Below are positions 1-6,496 of a DNA stretch of 8,298 bases, piece after piece. The stretch is from the NCBI GenBank assembly GCA_019310865.1, contig JAFDDL010000213.1, positions 1-8,298 on the forward strand, given 5' to 3'. The first letter of the stretch is position 1. Every line of letters begins with the position of its first letter. Made by a program: the position numbers and the translations under genes. This stretch comes from Deltaproteobacteria bacterium. Its GTDB lineage: Bacteria > Desulfobacterota > Desulfobacteria > Desulfobacterales > JAFDDL01. Below the pieces are notes generated by a model. It was not told where the DNA came from, did not search any database, and worked only from the letters and a program-made list of their open reading frames with translations.

Positions 1-298
1 CTCAAAATTAACCCAGGCATTCTAAGGCCTGTCATGTCTTAAAACAGCACATAGAAATCAAAGAATATAGATTATAATAACAATTAGATAAAACATATCA
101 CTCCCAATGTGTTTTCTTGAAATTCCTATTCTGAAATTGACATCGAAGTTTTACCCCTGTCGTCTGTTAATAAGAATAAAAGCTGGAATAATATAGAAAA
201 ATAAATTCACCACAAAAATATATTAAAAATAATAATATTTCAATTTATAGTTTATATTCAGTTATATATAAATTATTTCAGCCATATTTAAGTTTCTC

Positions 299-326
299 TT
301 GACATTTTGTCTTTAGCATATAGAAT
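299..326 (+). promoter_or_regulatory. sigma70-type promoter of the tandem TetR gene
   Basis: A perfect -35 TTGACA lies at 299-304 and a good -10 TAGAAT at 321-326, with a 16-bp spacer. Transcription would start near 333, giving a leader of about 43 nt before the ATG at 376. The match to consensus is seen directly; activity is inferred. Confidence 0.6.
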
Positions 327-330
327 GTCA
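300..330. promoter_or_regulatory. candidate operator: inverted repeats over the regulator promoter
   Basis: TGACATT (300-306) and AATGTCA (324-330) are perfect inverted copies 17 bp apart that bracket the spacer and overlap both promoter boxes. Nested in the left arm is a shorter dyad, GACA-TTT-TGTC (301-311). A TetR-family protein bound here would block RNA polymerase, so autorepression is plausible. Caution: the same 7-mer occurs at 1629-1635 and also inside coding sequence (5201-5207 and 7243-7249), so the motif alone is weak evidence. Confidence 0.35.
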
Positions 331-339
331 GTATATATA

Positions 340-357
340 AAATAATTATTTGAGGGG
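340..357 (+). promoter_or_regulatory. leader palindrome and Shine-Dalgarno of the regulator gene
   Basis: AAATAATTATTT (340-351) is a perfect 12-bp palindrome in the inferred leader and directly abuts the only purine-rich ribosome site, GAGGGG (352-357). The spacing from that site to the ATG at 376 is about 18 nt, much longer than usual, and no alternative in-frame start lies between them. This suggests weak translation initiation, or that the real ribosome contact is not this site. Confidence 0.35.
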
Positions 358-375
358 AATTCATCAAGATCAGTC

Positions 376-1548
376 ATGACGAACGGACATGAAAATAAGA
401 AGCAGGTCATTCTGGCCTCTGCGACTAAAATTTTTGCAGAAAAAGGCTTTGCCGATGCTACTATCTCCGAAATCGCAAAAGGCGCCGGCCTGACAAGTTC
501 AGGTATTTATTTGTATTATAAAAACAAAGAGGCCCTTCTTTTTACGGTCATCGAAAATTTTATGATCGAAAGCAACGCGGGACTTACCGAACATCTTCAG
601 GGAATACGCGGTGCGGAAAACAAGCTGAGAAAAGCCATCTGGTATCACTGTAAATCCTACTCGATCAGCAAAAAGGTGATCAAAATTATCCTGGAGGCAA
701 GGTCCTATCCTAGATTTTACAAATCAAGCGCCTATACCGCCTTGAAGCAATATGCCCGGATTATAAACGATATCATTGCAGAAGGCATGCAGGCCGGTGT
801 TTTTTGCGGGGTCTCATCTCCCATGATTTTGCGGGACATGATCCTGGGCACCGTTGACCATATTGCCATAAACTGGACGATGAAGGATGTGCCGGATTCT
901 TCGGATCATGCGGAAAAGATATATGATCTGGTGATGCGGGCAGTTCAGCCGGCGCCAAAAGATAAAAATCGATTGGCTAAAAAATTGGCTAATAAAGCGG
1001 AAAAGCGGGTTCGGATCATCAATTCGGCCACCGCCCTGTTTACGGAAAAGGGCTTTAACGATACCAGTATGCTGGAAATTGCCCAAAAGGCGGATGTTGC
1101 AGAGGGAACGGTTTATGAATATTTCCGAAACAAGGAGAATCTGCTCATCAGCATACCGCATGAAAAACTGACCCGACTCTATGATACCGTGAGTGGTAAC
1201 TCTCTGGAAATAAAGCTAAAGAGCGTCATCACAAGCATTTTTGAGTTTTATTATAACGAGAAAGACTATTCAACCATTCTGGTATTGATGCTCAGAACCA
1301 ATAAAAAGTTTCATAATAGCGAAAGTAATGAAATTATTGAAAAGCTGTTTACGATAATTGAGGAGATCATTGTAACGGGGCAGGGGCAATATTTTAAAGC
1401 CAACCTGGATCTGAACCTCTGCCGAGACCTGCTTTTCGGAACCCTGGATCACATTATGATTCCCTGGATCATTTTCGATCGGCGCTATGATTGGAAAGCC
1501 CTTGGGGCGGAGGTGTCCGATTTGTTTGTAAATGCGATACGGGTATGA
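376..1548 (+). CDS. single-chain tandem TetR/FadR-like transcriptional regulator
   Basis: This is a DNA-binding regulator made of two complete TetR units. Unit 1 has its helix-turn-helix at about residues 10-55 (key stretch GIYLYYKNKEAL) and a ligand domain at about 58-190. A basic, Lys/Ala-rich linker (about 193-212) leads to unit 2, with its helix-turn-helix at about 212-257 (GTVYEYFRNKENLL) and ligand domain at about 260-390. The ligand domains are recognisably duplicated: RDMILGTVDHIAINW (153-167) aligns with RDLLFGTLDHIMIPW (350-364). Usual TetR proteins are about 190-220 aa and dimerise; here one chain could form a pseudo-dimer. Unit 2 resembles Bacillus FadR (YsiA), including the FGT-D---W motif and the tail YDWKALGAEV, so an acyl-CoA ligand is likely by family knowledge. 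It lies just upstream of, and on the same strand as, an acyl-CoA carboxylase/dehydrogenase cassette, its probable target. The family call is firm; the ligand and targets are inferred. Confidence 0.9.
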   Translation: MTNGHENKKQVILASATKIFAEKGFADATISEIAKGAGLTSSGIYLYYKNKEALLFTVIENFMIESNAGLTEHLQGIRGAENKLRKAIWYHCKSYSISKKVIKIILEARSYPRFYKSSAYTALKQYARIINDIIAEGMQAGVFCGVSSPMILRDMILGTVDHIAINWTMKDVPDSSDHAEKIYDLVMRAVQPAPKDKNRLAKKLANKAEKRVRIINSATALFTEKGFNDTSMLEIAQKADVAEGTVYEYFRNKENLLISIPHEKLTRLYDTVSGNSLEIKLKSVITSIFEFYYNEKDYSTILVLMLRTNKKFHNSESNEIIEKLFTIIEEIIVTGQGQYFKANLDLNLCRDLLFGTLDHIMIPWIIFDRRYDWKALGAEVSDLFVNAIRV

Positions 1549-1588
1549 AAATGACGATAAAACGGGAAAAATGAACAGTCCTCAAGTT

Positions 1589-1614
1589 AGGGCTCGCTTT
1601 CCTGCGCGAGCCCT
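1589..1614 (+). terminator. strong hairpin between regulator and carboxylase cassette
   Basis: AGGGCTCGC (1589-1597) and GCGAGCCCT (1606-1614) form a perfect 9-bp GC-rich stem with an 8-nt loop, 41 nt after the regulator stop codon. No T-run follows (TAGGATAAG), so it is not a canonical intrinsic terminator. It could be a Rho-assisted or partial terminator, or an RNA-stability or processing hairpin separating the regulator message from the catabolic genes. Confidence 0.5.
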
Positions 1615-1636
1615 TAGGATAAGAACGATGACATTG

Positions 1637-1659
1637 GTTTATAGTAAACAATAAGGACG
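1637..1659 (+). promoter_or_regulatory. palindrome, possible -10 box and ribosome site before the biotin carboxylase
   Basis: GTTTA-TAG-TAAAC (1637-1649) is a 13-bp dyad containing TATAGT (1640-1645), a fair -10 hexamer, but no good -35 is seen at the proper distance. A TetR dimer site on a -10 would be a sensible way to control the cassette; this is inference. AAGGA (1653-1657) lies 7 nt before the ATG at 1665 and supports that start. Confidence 0.35.
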
Positions 1660-1664
1660 CACCC

Positions 1665-2018
1665 ATGACAGAGATTTCGAAGGTGTTAATAGCAAACCGA
1701 GGTGAAATAGCCTGCCGGATCCTGCGCACGTTAGATCACCTGAAAATTCCCTCCGTGGTGATCTATCACGCAGTGGATGCTGATTCTCCGGCCGTTCGGA
1801 TGGCGGCCGAAGCGGTGGAGATTGATGCTCCAACGCCCGTTGCCGCCTATCTGGATGCAAAGCAGATTGTCGATGCCTGCCGGCAGACCAGCGCCGATGC
1901 GGTCCACCCCGGTTTTGGCTTTCTGGCGGAAAATGCCCAATTCGCCAGGCGACTCATGGAAGAAGGGATCATCTTTATCGGCCCGTTGCCGGAAACGAGA
2001 TTGGCGTCCCGCTGCTGA
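1665..2018 (+). CDS. biotin carboxylase, N-terminal fragment (117 aa)
   Basis: The ATG at 1665 follows AAGGA with 7-nt spacing. The product begins with the classic biotin-carboxylase N-domain: VLIANRGEIACRI at residues 7-19, then AYLDAKQIVDA, ADAVHPGFGFLAEN and FIGP. From about residue 112 the frame departs from the family, and it stops at TGA 2016-2018. On its own it lacks the ATP-grasp and C-terminal domains and cannot be an active enzyme. Confidence 0.75.
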   Translation: MTEISKVLIANRGEIACRILRTLDHLKIPSVVIYHAVDADSPAVRMAAEAVEIDAPTPVAAYLDAKQIVDACRQTSADAVHPGFGFLAENAQFARRLMEEGIIFIGPLPETRLASRC

Positions 2019-2050
2019 TCAAGGCGGCGGCCGGAGGCGGCGGCAAAGGC

Positions 2051-3025
2051 ATGCATATCGTTCAGGAAATGGGCGATCTGGCCCAGGCTGTCGAGCTGGC
2101 CAAGGGTGAGGCAAAGCGCGCCTTTGGAAATGATGAGGTGTATGCCGAGCGTTATGTGGAAAGCCCGCGCCATATCGAGGTGCAGGTGCTGGCCGATCAC
2201 CACGGCAATGTGCTACACTTAGGAGAGCGCGAGTGCTCCATTCAGCGCCGGTTTCAAAAGATCATCGAGGAGAGCCCGGCCCCCAACCTGGCGCCGGAAC
2301 TTCACCAGCGCATCTGCGACACCGCCGTTGCGATTGCCCGCAAGGCGGGCTACCGAAATGCCGGAACGGTGGAGTTCATTCTGGCGCCGGACGGCGAGTT
2401 CTTCTTTCTGGAGATGAACACCCGCCTTCAGGTGGAACATCCGGTCACGGAAATGGTAACGGGCCTGGATCTTGTGGAATTGCAGATCCGCGTGGCTCAG
2501 GGGGAAACGCTACCGCTTTCCCAGGAGAGAATTCAGGCGGACGGACATGCCATTGAGCTGCGTTTGTACGCCGAAGATCCGGAAAACGACTTTCTACCGG
2601 CCACCGGGCAACTGCTGGCCTATCGTATGCCGTCGGGCGAAGGCGTGCGAGTGGAAAACGGATTTGTCCAAGGGATGACAGTTTCTTCAGCCTTTGATCC
2701 AATGCTGGCCAAGCTGATCGTCCACGGTCAGGATCGTGCTGAGGCTATCGAACGGGGTTTGACGGCTCTATCAGAAGCACTGGTGCTGGGCGTGACTACC
2801 AACGCAGATTACCTGACGCGGATTCTATCCCACCCGGCTTTTGTGGCCGGCCGGATCGATACCGGCTTTATTCCACAGCATGCAGCTGATCTTAGTCCTC
2901 CTCCGCTTGGTGAAACGCAGCGCAACCTGCTCTTGGCGGCTGCGGCTTTGAGCAACCGCGATTTAACTGATCCGGCCTATACGGTGCCGGAACCCTATGC
3001 ATCTATTGGGAATTGGAGGAACTGA
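2051..3025 (+). CDS. biotin carboxylase, ATP-grasp and C-terminal fragment
   Basis: Coding similarity in this frame actually begins near 1997 (EIGVPLLIKAAAGGGGKG), upstream of the first ATG at 2051. That ATG lies inside the glycine-rich ATP loop and has no ribosome site, so 2051 is unlikely to be a true start. Visible are the ATP-grasp core (YVESPRHIEVQVL, GERECSIQRRFQK), the catalytic stretch EMNTRLQVEHPVTEM with its Glu/Asn/Arg/Glu residues, and the C-domain AIELRLYAEDP (bicarbonate/biotin-site Arg). It ends PYASIGNWRN, just where single-chain alpha subunits continue into their linker domain; here that linker is on the next gene. Confidence 0.75.
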   Translation: MHIVQEMGDLAQAVELAKGEAKRAFGNDEVYAERYVESPRHIEVQVLADHHGNVLHLGERECSIQRRFQKIIEESPAPNLAPELHQRICDTAVAIARKAGYRNAGTVEFILAPDGEFFFLEMNTRLQVEHPVTEMVTGLDLVELQIRVAQGETLPLSQERIQADGHAIELRLYAEDPENDFLPATGQLLAYRMPSGEGVRVENGFVQGMTVSSAFDPMLAKLIVHGQDRAEAIERGLTALSEALVLGVTTNADYLTRILSHPAFVAGRIDTGFIPQHAADLSPPPLGETQRNLLLAAAALSNRDLTDPAYTVPEPYASIGNWRN

Positions 3026-3026
3026 T

Positions 3027-3530
3027 ATGCGACGGCGAATCGATTTACTTGACGAACACCATACCGTGACGGTTTACGGAGAAATAGGTGCACAACGCCT
3101 GCAAGTGGCTGATAGCGACCCCCAATGCACCGCGCTGGCAGTACAAGGGGAATTTCGCCGAGTTATCCAGCTGGGAGATCAGTCGACAGAAATCCAAATG
3201 GCTGTCAAAGGTGAAGCAGCTTATATCCGTGCTTTTGATCGTACCTTTACACTGCGAATTGTGGACCCGGTGGAGCAGGCTGCACAGGAGTCCGGTGGCG
3301 GCGGCAACATCGCCCGAGCTCCCATGCCCGGCATGGTTGTGGCGGTCCAGGTGGCAGGCGGTGACCAGGTTGCCAAGGGTCAGCCCATGATCACCATCGA
3401 GAGCATGAAGATTCTTACCGTGATCACCGCTCCCCGCGATGGCGAGGTCTCACAGGTTCATTTCGAACCGGGGGATACCTTCGATAAGAATGCGGTGCTG
3501 GCCACCATGAGCGAAACAGAGGAGGCGTAA
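3027..3530 (+). CDS. biotin carboxyl carrier protein of an acyl-CoA carboxylase
   Basis: The 167-residue subunit carries biotin between the carboxylase and carboxyltransferase sites. Residues 1-85 are a small beta-rich region corresponding to the linker (BT) part of methylcrotonyl/propionyl-CoA carboxylase alpha chains. A Gly/Ser hinge follows (about 88-95), then a biotinyl domain with APMPGMV (98-104) and the biotinylation motif ESMK (125-128, Lys128 modified; the common form is EAMKM). The start at 3027 is chosen because GGAGGA (3015-3020) sits 6 nt upstream and homology begins there; an upstream in-frame ATG at 2997 lies inside the previous gene and lacks a ribosome site. Only one base separates it from the carboxylase stop and one from the next start, so translation is probably coupled. 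Confidence 0.9.
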   Translation: MRRRIDLLDEHHTVTVYGEIGAQRLQVADSDPQCTALAVQGEFRRVIQLGDQSTEIQMAVKGEAAYIRAFDRTFTLRIVDPVEQAAQESGGGGNIARAPMPGMVVAVQVAGGDQVAKGQPMITIESMKILTVITAPRDGEVSQVHFEPGDTFDKNAVLATMSETEEA

Positions 3531-3531
3531 G

Positions 3532-5139
3532 ATGCGTCGTATTAAGTCCGGTGTAGACACTCAATCCTCCGAATTTCGGGCCTACGAGCGTCACAACCAT
3601 CAGCTGATGGCAACCCTTTGCGAGCGACAGCGAAAGGCCCGATTCGAGCGCCCGGAGCGGGATATCAAGCGCTTGAGCAGACAGAAAAAACTGCTGGTTC
3701 GCGAGCGCATTGATCTACTGCTCGATCCCGGCACGCCGTTTCTGGAGCTTTCCACCCTGGCGGCCAACATGGCCTATGATGGGACGGTTCCGTCCGCTGG
3801 TGTGGTCTCCGGGGTGGGCATTGTCAGTGGCCGGGAGGTTCTGGTGATGGCCAGTGACAGCTCCATCAAGGGGGGGGCCTGGTATCCCCTCACGGTAAAG
3901 AAAATGGTTCGGACCTTGGATATCGCCATTGAGAACCGTTTGCCCATGGTCCATCTCGTGGACGCAGCCGGTGCATTTCTACCGCTGCAGTCGGGGCTTT
4001 TTCCGGATCGGTACATGGCCGGGCGCATGTTTCGAAACCAGTGTGAACTCAGTGCGCTGGGCGTGAAACAGGTGGCGCTGGTGCTGGGGCACAGCACCGC
4101 TGGTGGCGCCTATGTGCCCACCTTGTGCGATTACTCCGTCATGGTGCGCGGCACCGGCGGTGTGTTCCTGGGGGGGCCGCCGTTGGTCAAGGCCGCCACC
4201 GGGGAAGAGGTTACCGCTGATGAACTGGGCGGTGCGGATGTGCACAGCACCATCAGCGGCACAGCAGACTATGCTGTGGATTCCGAGGCGGAAGGCCTGG
4301 CACTCGTGCGTGAGATCGTGGGCACCTTTCCCCGGGAGAAAAAGGTGGCGGTGGAGCGGCGCGAATCCGAGGAGCCTTTTTATGACCCGAGGGAACTCCA
4401 CGGCATTGTTCCCGATGATGTGAAGAAGCAATTCGACATGCGCGAGGTGATCGCCCGCATTGTGGACGGCAGCCGATTTCACGAGTTTAAACCGGACTAC
4501 GGTACCACCGCCGTGTGTGGTTTCGCCTTCCTTTATGGGTGGAAAGTGGGCATCGTGGGAAACAACGGGGTCCTGTTTTCCGACAGCGCCCAGAAATGCA
4601 CCCAGTTTATGCAGATCTGCAACCGTGATCGCGTGCCGGTTATCTTCTTGCAGAACATCACCGGGTTCATGGTGGGAAAGGCCTACGAGCATGGCGGGAT
4701 CACCAAGGACGGTGCCAAGATGCTGATGGTGCAGACCAACCTGGATGTGCCGAAACTGACGATTATGACAAACGGAAGCTTCGGCGCCGGGAACTACGCC
4801 ATGTGCGGTCGCTCCTTTGACGCGCGCTTCCTGTTCGCTTACCCCAACTCCCAGATATCGGTGATGGGAATGGAGCAGGCGGCCAAAACCCTCACCCAAA
4901 TTCGGATCAGGTCCCTGCAGCGAAAGGGCAAAACCCTGTCGGAAGAAGCGACTCGGCAAATCTATGACGACATTGCCCAGGACTACCTGGAAAAGAGCGG
5001 CGCATACTATTCCACCTCAGAGATGTGGGATGACGGCATTATCGACCCGGCTGATACCCGAAAGGTGTTGGGCATCTCCCTGTCGGTCGCCCTCAATCGA
5101 GACTTTCAAGAAACGCCCCATGGCGTGTTGAGAATTTAA
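3532..5139 (+). CDS. acyl-CoA carboxylase carboxyltransferase (beta) subunit, methylcrotonyl-CoA type
   Basis: The 535-aa protein transfers the carboxyl group from biotin to an unsaturated branched acyl-CoA, as part of a cytosolic complex with the carrier protein. Length and motifs fit methylcrotonyl/geranyl-CoA carboxylase beta chains (MccB/LiuB, AtuC): RIDLLLDPGTPFLEL (59-73), SSIKGGAWYPLTVKK (110-124), STAGGAYVP (188-196, oxyanion-forming loop), GGPPLVKAATGEEVTADELGG (214-234), and in the C-half FLQNITGFMVG (372-382) and GSFGAGNYAMCGR (415-427). The QNITGFMVG form separates it from propionyl-CoA carboxylases, which carry DVPGF. GGAGG (3521-3525) lies 6 nt before the ATG, overlapping the end of the carrier gene. 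Pairing with an isovaleryl-CoA-dehydrogenase-like neighbour favours methylcrotonyl-CoA as substrate; geranyl-CoA cannot be excluded. The sequence is intact. Confidence 0.92.
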   Translation: MRRIKSGVDTQSSEFRAYERHNHQLMATLCERQRKARFERPERDIKRLSRQKKLLVRERIDLLLDPGTPFLELSTLAANMAYDGTVPSAGVVSGVGIVSGREVLVMASDSSIKGGAWYPLTVKKMVRTLDIAIENRLPMVHLVDAAGAFLPLQSGLFPDRYMAGRMFRNQCELSALGVKQVALVLGHSTAGGAYVPTLCDYSVMVRGTGGVFLGGPPLVKAATGEEVTADELGGADVHSTISGTADYAVDSEAEGLALVREIVGTFPREKKVAVERRESEEPFYDPRELHGIVPDDVKKQFDMREVIARIVDGSRFHEFKPDYGTTAVCGFAFLYGWKVGIVGNNGVLFSDSAQKCTQFMQICNRDRVPVIFLQNITGFMVGKAYEHGGITKDGAKMLMVQTNLDVPKLTIMTNGSFGAGNYAMCGRSFDARFLFAYPNSQISVMGMEQAAKTLTQIRIRSLQRKGKTLSEEATRQIYDDIAQDYLEKSGAYYSTSEMWDDGIIDPADTRKVLGISLSVALNRDFQETPHGVLRI

Positions 5140-5158
5140 AGCAAGGAGTCATTGAACC

Positions 5159-6334
5159 ATGGATATGGAACTCACCCGTGAACAAAAAATGATCGTAAAA
5201 AATGTCAAGGAATTCATGCGCAAGGAAATCGGGCCCGTGGCGGATGAAATGGATCGGGACGGCCGTCTTCCCGACGGAATCTGGCAGACCCGTGGCGATC
5301 TGGGGCTTCTGGGTCTCGGTATACCGGAGGAATACGGCGGCAGCGGCATGGACAAGTTTACCTTTACCCTTGTGGTGGAGCAAATGGCCCGGGTCTGTCC
5401 GGGACTCGCTCTGTCTCTCACGGCTCATAGCAACCTTTGCGCCCACAACATCGAGCACAATGCCACCGAGGTGCAGAAACACAAATACCTGCCGGGGCTT
5501 TGCAGCGGCGACCGGATCGGGTGTCTGGCTTTGACGGAACCCGATGCCGGGTCCGACGCGGTTGGCATTCAAACCACGGCTACGCGCGACGGCGATCATT
5601 TTGTGCTAAATGGCAGCAAGACCTTCATCACCAACGGGCCGATCGCCGATATTGCGCTGGTGTACACCAAAACCGACCTGGGGAAAAAGGCCCGGGGCAT
5701 CACGGCCTTCATCGTGGAAAAAGGGACTCCTGGCTTTTCCGTTTCCCCGAAAATGGAAAAGATGGGCCATCGGTGCTCTCCGACCAGTGAGCTGATATTC
5801 AACGACTGCCGGGTGCCGGCAGAAAACGTGCTGGGACAGGTTGACAACGGCGTCCATGTCATGATGACCGGTCTGGATTCGGAGCGGGTCGTATGTGCCG
5901 GACTCACCCTGGGAAACGCTGAGGCGGCGCTGGAGCTGGGGCTTAAATACGCCAAATCCCGACGTCAATTCGATCAACCCATCTGCAATTTTCAGATGAT
6001 CAAAGCCAAGCTGGCAAATATGTATGCAGAAATCGAGGCGGCGCGGGGGCTTGTATACCGGGCGGCGCGGTTGGCGGATCAAGCCGATCGGGGCGGCAAA
6101 GGGACCGAAATCCACAAGCTGGCTGCGGCTGCCATTTTATTCGCTGCCAAAACGACCAGGCGGGCGGTGGACGAATCGCTTCAAATTCATGGCGGGTATG
6201 GCTACACCCTGGATTATCCCATCAATCGGTTTTACCGGGATGCAAAACTGATGGAGATCGGGGCCGGAACAATGGAGATCCGGCAACTGGTGGTGGCGGA
6301 TGAACTGATAAAAAGAGGTCCTGGATATATTTAA
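5159..6334 (+). CDS. acyl-CoA dehydrogenase, isovaleryl-CoA dehydrogenase type
   Basis: The 391-aa flavoenzyme oxidises a branched acyl-CoA to its 2-enoyl-CoA, passing electrons to electron-transfer flavoprotein. It has the full acyl-CoA dehydrogenase fold: N-terminal helical domain, LALTEPDAGSD (123-133), middle beta-domain NGSKTFITNG (151-160), RRQFDQPI (268-275, FAD contact) and QIHGGYGY (342-349). The C-terminal position that is the catalytic Glu in medium/short-chain enzymes is Ala369 here (MEIGAGTMEIR), while a Glu sits at position 242 in GLDSERVV. That swap is the hallmark of isovaleryl-CoA dehydrogenases, whose base lies on the earlier helix (Glu254 in the human enzyme). AAGGAG (5143-5148) precedes the ATG at 5159 by 10 nt, and the gene starts 19 nt after the carboxyltransferase stop, so it is the last gene of the cassette. 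Its product would be the carboxylase substrate. Citronellyl-CoA dehydrogenase is the main alternative. Confidence 0.92.
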   Translation: MDMELTREQKMIVKNVKEFMRKEIGPVADEMDRDGRLPDGIWQTRGDLGLLGLGIPEEYGGSGMDKFTFTLVVEQMARVCPGLALSLTAHSNLCAHNIEHNATEVQKHKYLPGLCSGDRIGCLALTEPDAGSDAVGIQTTATRDGDHFVLNGSKTFITNGPIADIALVYTKTDLGKKARGITAFIVEKGTPGFSVSPKMEKMGHRCSPTSELIFNDCRVPAENVLGQVDNGVHVMMTGLDSERVVCAGLTLGNAEAALELGLKYAKSRRQFDQPICNFQMIKAKLANMYAEIEAARGLVYRAARLADQADRGGKGTEIHKLAAAAILFAAKTTRRAVDESLQIHGGYGYTLDYPINRFYRDAKLMEIGAGTMEIRQLVVADELIKRGPGYI

Positions 6335-6342
6335 ATAGAACA

Positions 6343-6369
6343 GGGTCGCATCTTAATTATTAACTATTG
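6343..6369 (+). repeat. left inverted repeat of the transposase unit
   Basis: It begins GGGTCGCATCTTAATTATT and ends TATTG. It matches the reverse complement of 7581-7607 at 26 of 27 positions; the only difference is C at 6364. It starts 9 nt after the acyl-CoA dehydrogenase stop codon. Confidence 0.85.
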
Positions 6370-6413
6370 CCCATCCATTAAATGGCTAATTTTCCCGATT
6401 TCTGTGTCAGTTG

Positions 6414-6431
6414 ATCCCGCCATGGCGGGAT
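6414..6431. repeat. 18-bp perfect palindrome ATCCCGCCATGGCGGGAT
   Basis: The sequence is self-complementary over all 18 bases and could form a strong hairpin or cruciform. A second, imperfect hairpin follows (6440-6446 with 6452-6458, one A/G mismatch, 5-nt loop). Both lie between the left repeat and the transposase stop. REP-type hairpins are the known substrates of this transposase family, so they may be recognition sites; alternatively they end convergent transcripts, though no T-run follows. Confidence 0.6.
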
Positions 6432-6496
6432 TAATCCTCGGAATACTCCCGGTATGCCTGCGGTTAAAATTTCCGCCTTCCTTGAACTCGAAAAAA

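Larger units (their letters stand above)
1..375. other. AT-rich non-coding region upstream of the regulator gene
   Basis: No convincing coding sequence is visible on either strand. The stretch is strikingly A+T-rich, especially about 180-300, compared with the GC-rich carboxylase genes. A weak 5-bp stem (CAGGC at 14-18 with GCCTG at 27-31) lacks a T-run and is not convincing as a terminator. The right end (299-357) holds the promoter and Shine-Dalgarno sequence of the regulator gene. The AT-rich tract just upstream of the -35 could act as an UP element; that is inference. Confidence 0.7.
1665..3025 (+). pseudogene. biotin carboxylase subunit of an acyl-CoA carboxylase, disrupted by an internal deletion/frameshift
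   Basis: The two reading-frame pieces together cover a biotin carboxylase (ATP-dependent carboxylation of biotin on the carrier protein). The first piece runs in frame to FIGPLPET (near 1997), then the family sequence resumes one frame over with EIGVPLLIKAAAGGGGKGM (from 1997). Compared with E. coli AccC, about 40-43 residues between FIGP..ET and the (E/R)IGxPxxIKA motif are absent, including the MGDK segment whose Lys (K116 in AccC) contacts ATP. The frame change implies loss of a number of bases equal to 1 modulo 3. All other landmarks remain, so decay is recent or the gap is a sequencing/assembly fault. The gene is followed 1 nt later by the carrier-protein gene. The substrate class comes from neighbours (methylcrotonyl-CoA type), not from this gene. 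Confidence 0.8.

Noticed and set aside
14..31. Possible terminator of an upstream gene (CAGGC/GCCTG)
   Set aside because: The stem is only 5 bp with an 8-nt loop, no T-run follows, and no gene is visible on its left.
137..142. Second TTGACA as another promoter
   Set aside because: No acceptable -10 lies 15-19 bp downstream; in AT-rich DNA such hexamers are expected by chance.
1607..1616. Ten-base word CGAGCCCTTA shared with 7535-7544
   Set aside because: One copy is explained by the hairpin at 1589-1614, the surrounding bases do not match, and a single 10-mer repeat is not compelling.
2997..3026. Earlier ATG (2997) as start of the carrier protein
   Set aside because: It would overlap the carboxylase gene and has no ribosome site, while ATG 3027 has an ideal GGAGGA and marks the start of homology.
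3979..4959. Long open frame (326 codons) on the minus strand inside the carboxyltransferase gene
   Set aside because: It is a GC-rich antisense shadow of a strongly conserved gene, with no recognisable domain and low-complexity His/Gly-rich composition.
5606..6115. Minus-strand open frames opposite the acyl-CoA dehydrogenase
   Set aside because: They overlap conserved coding sequence entirely and show no family motif or ribosome site.
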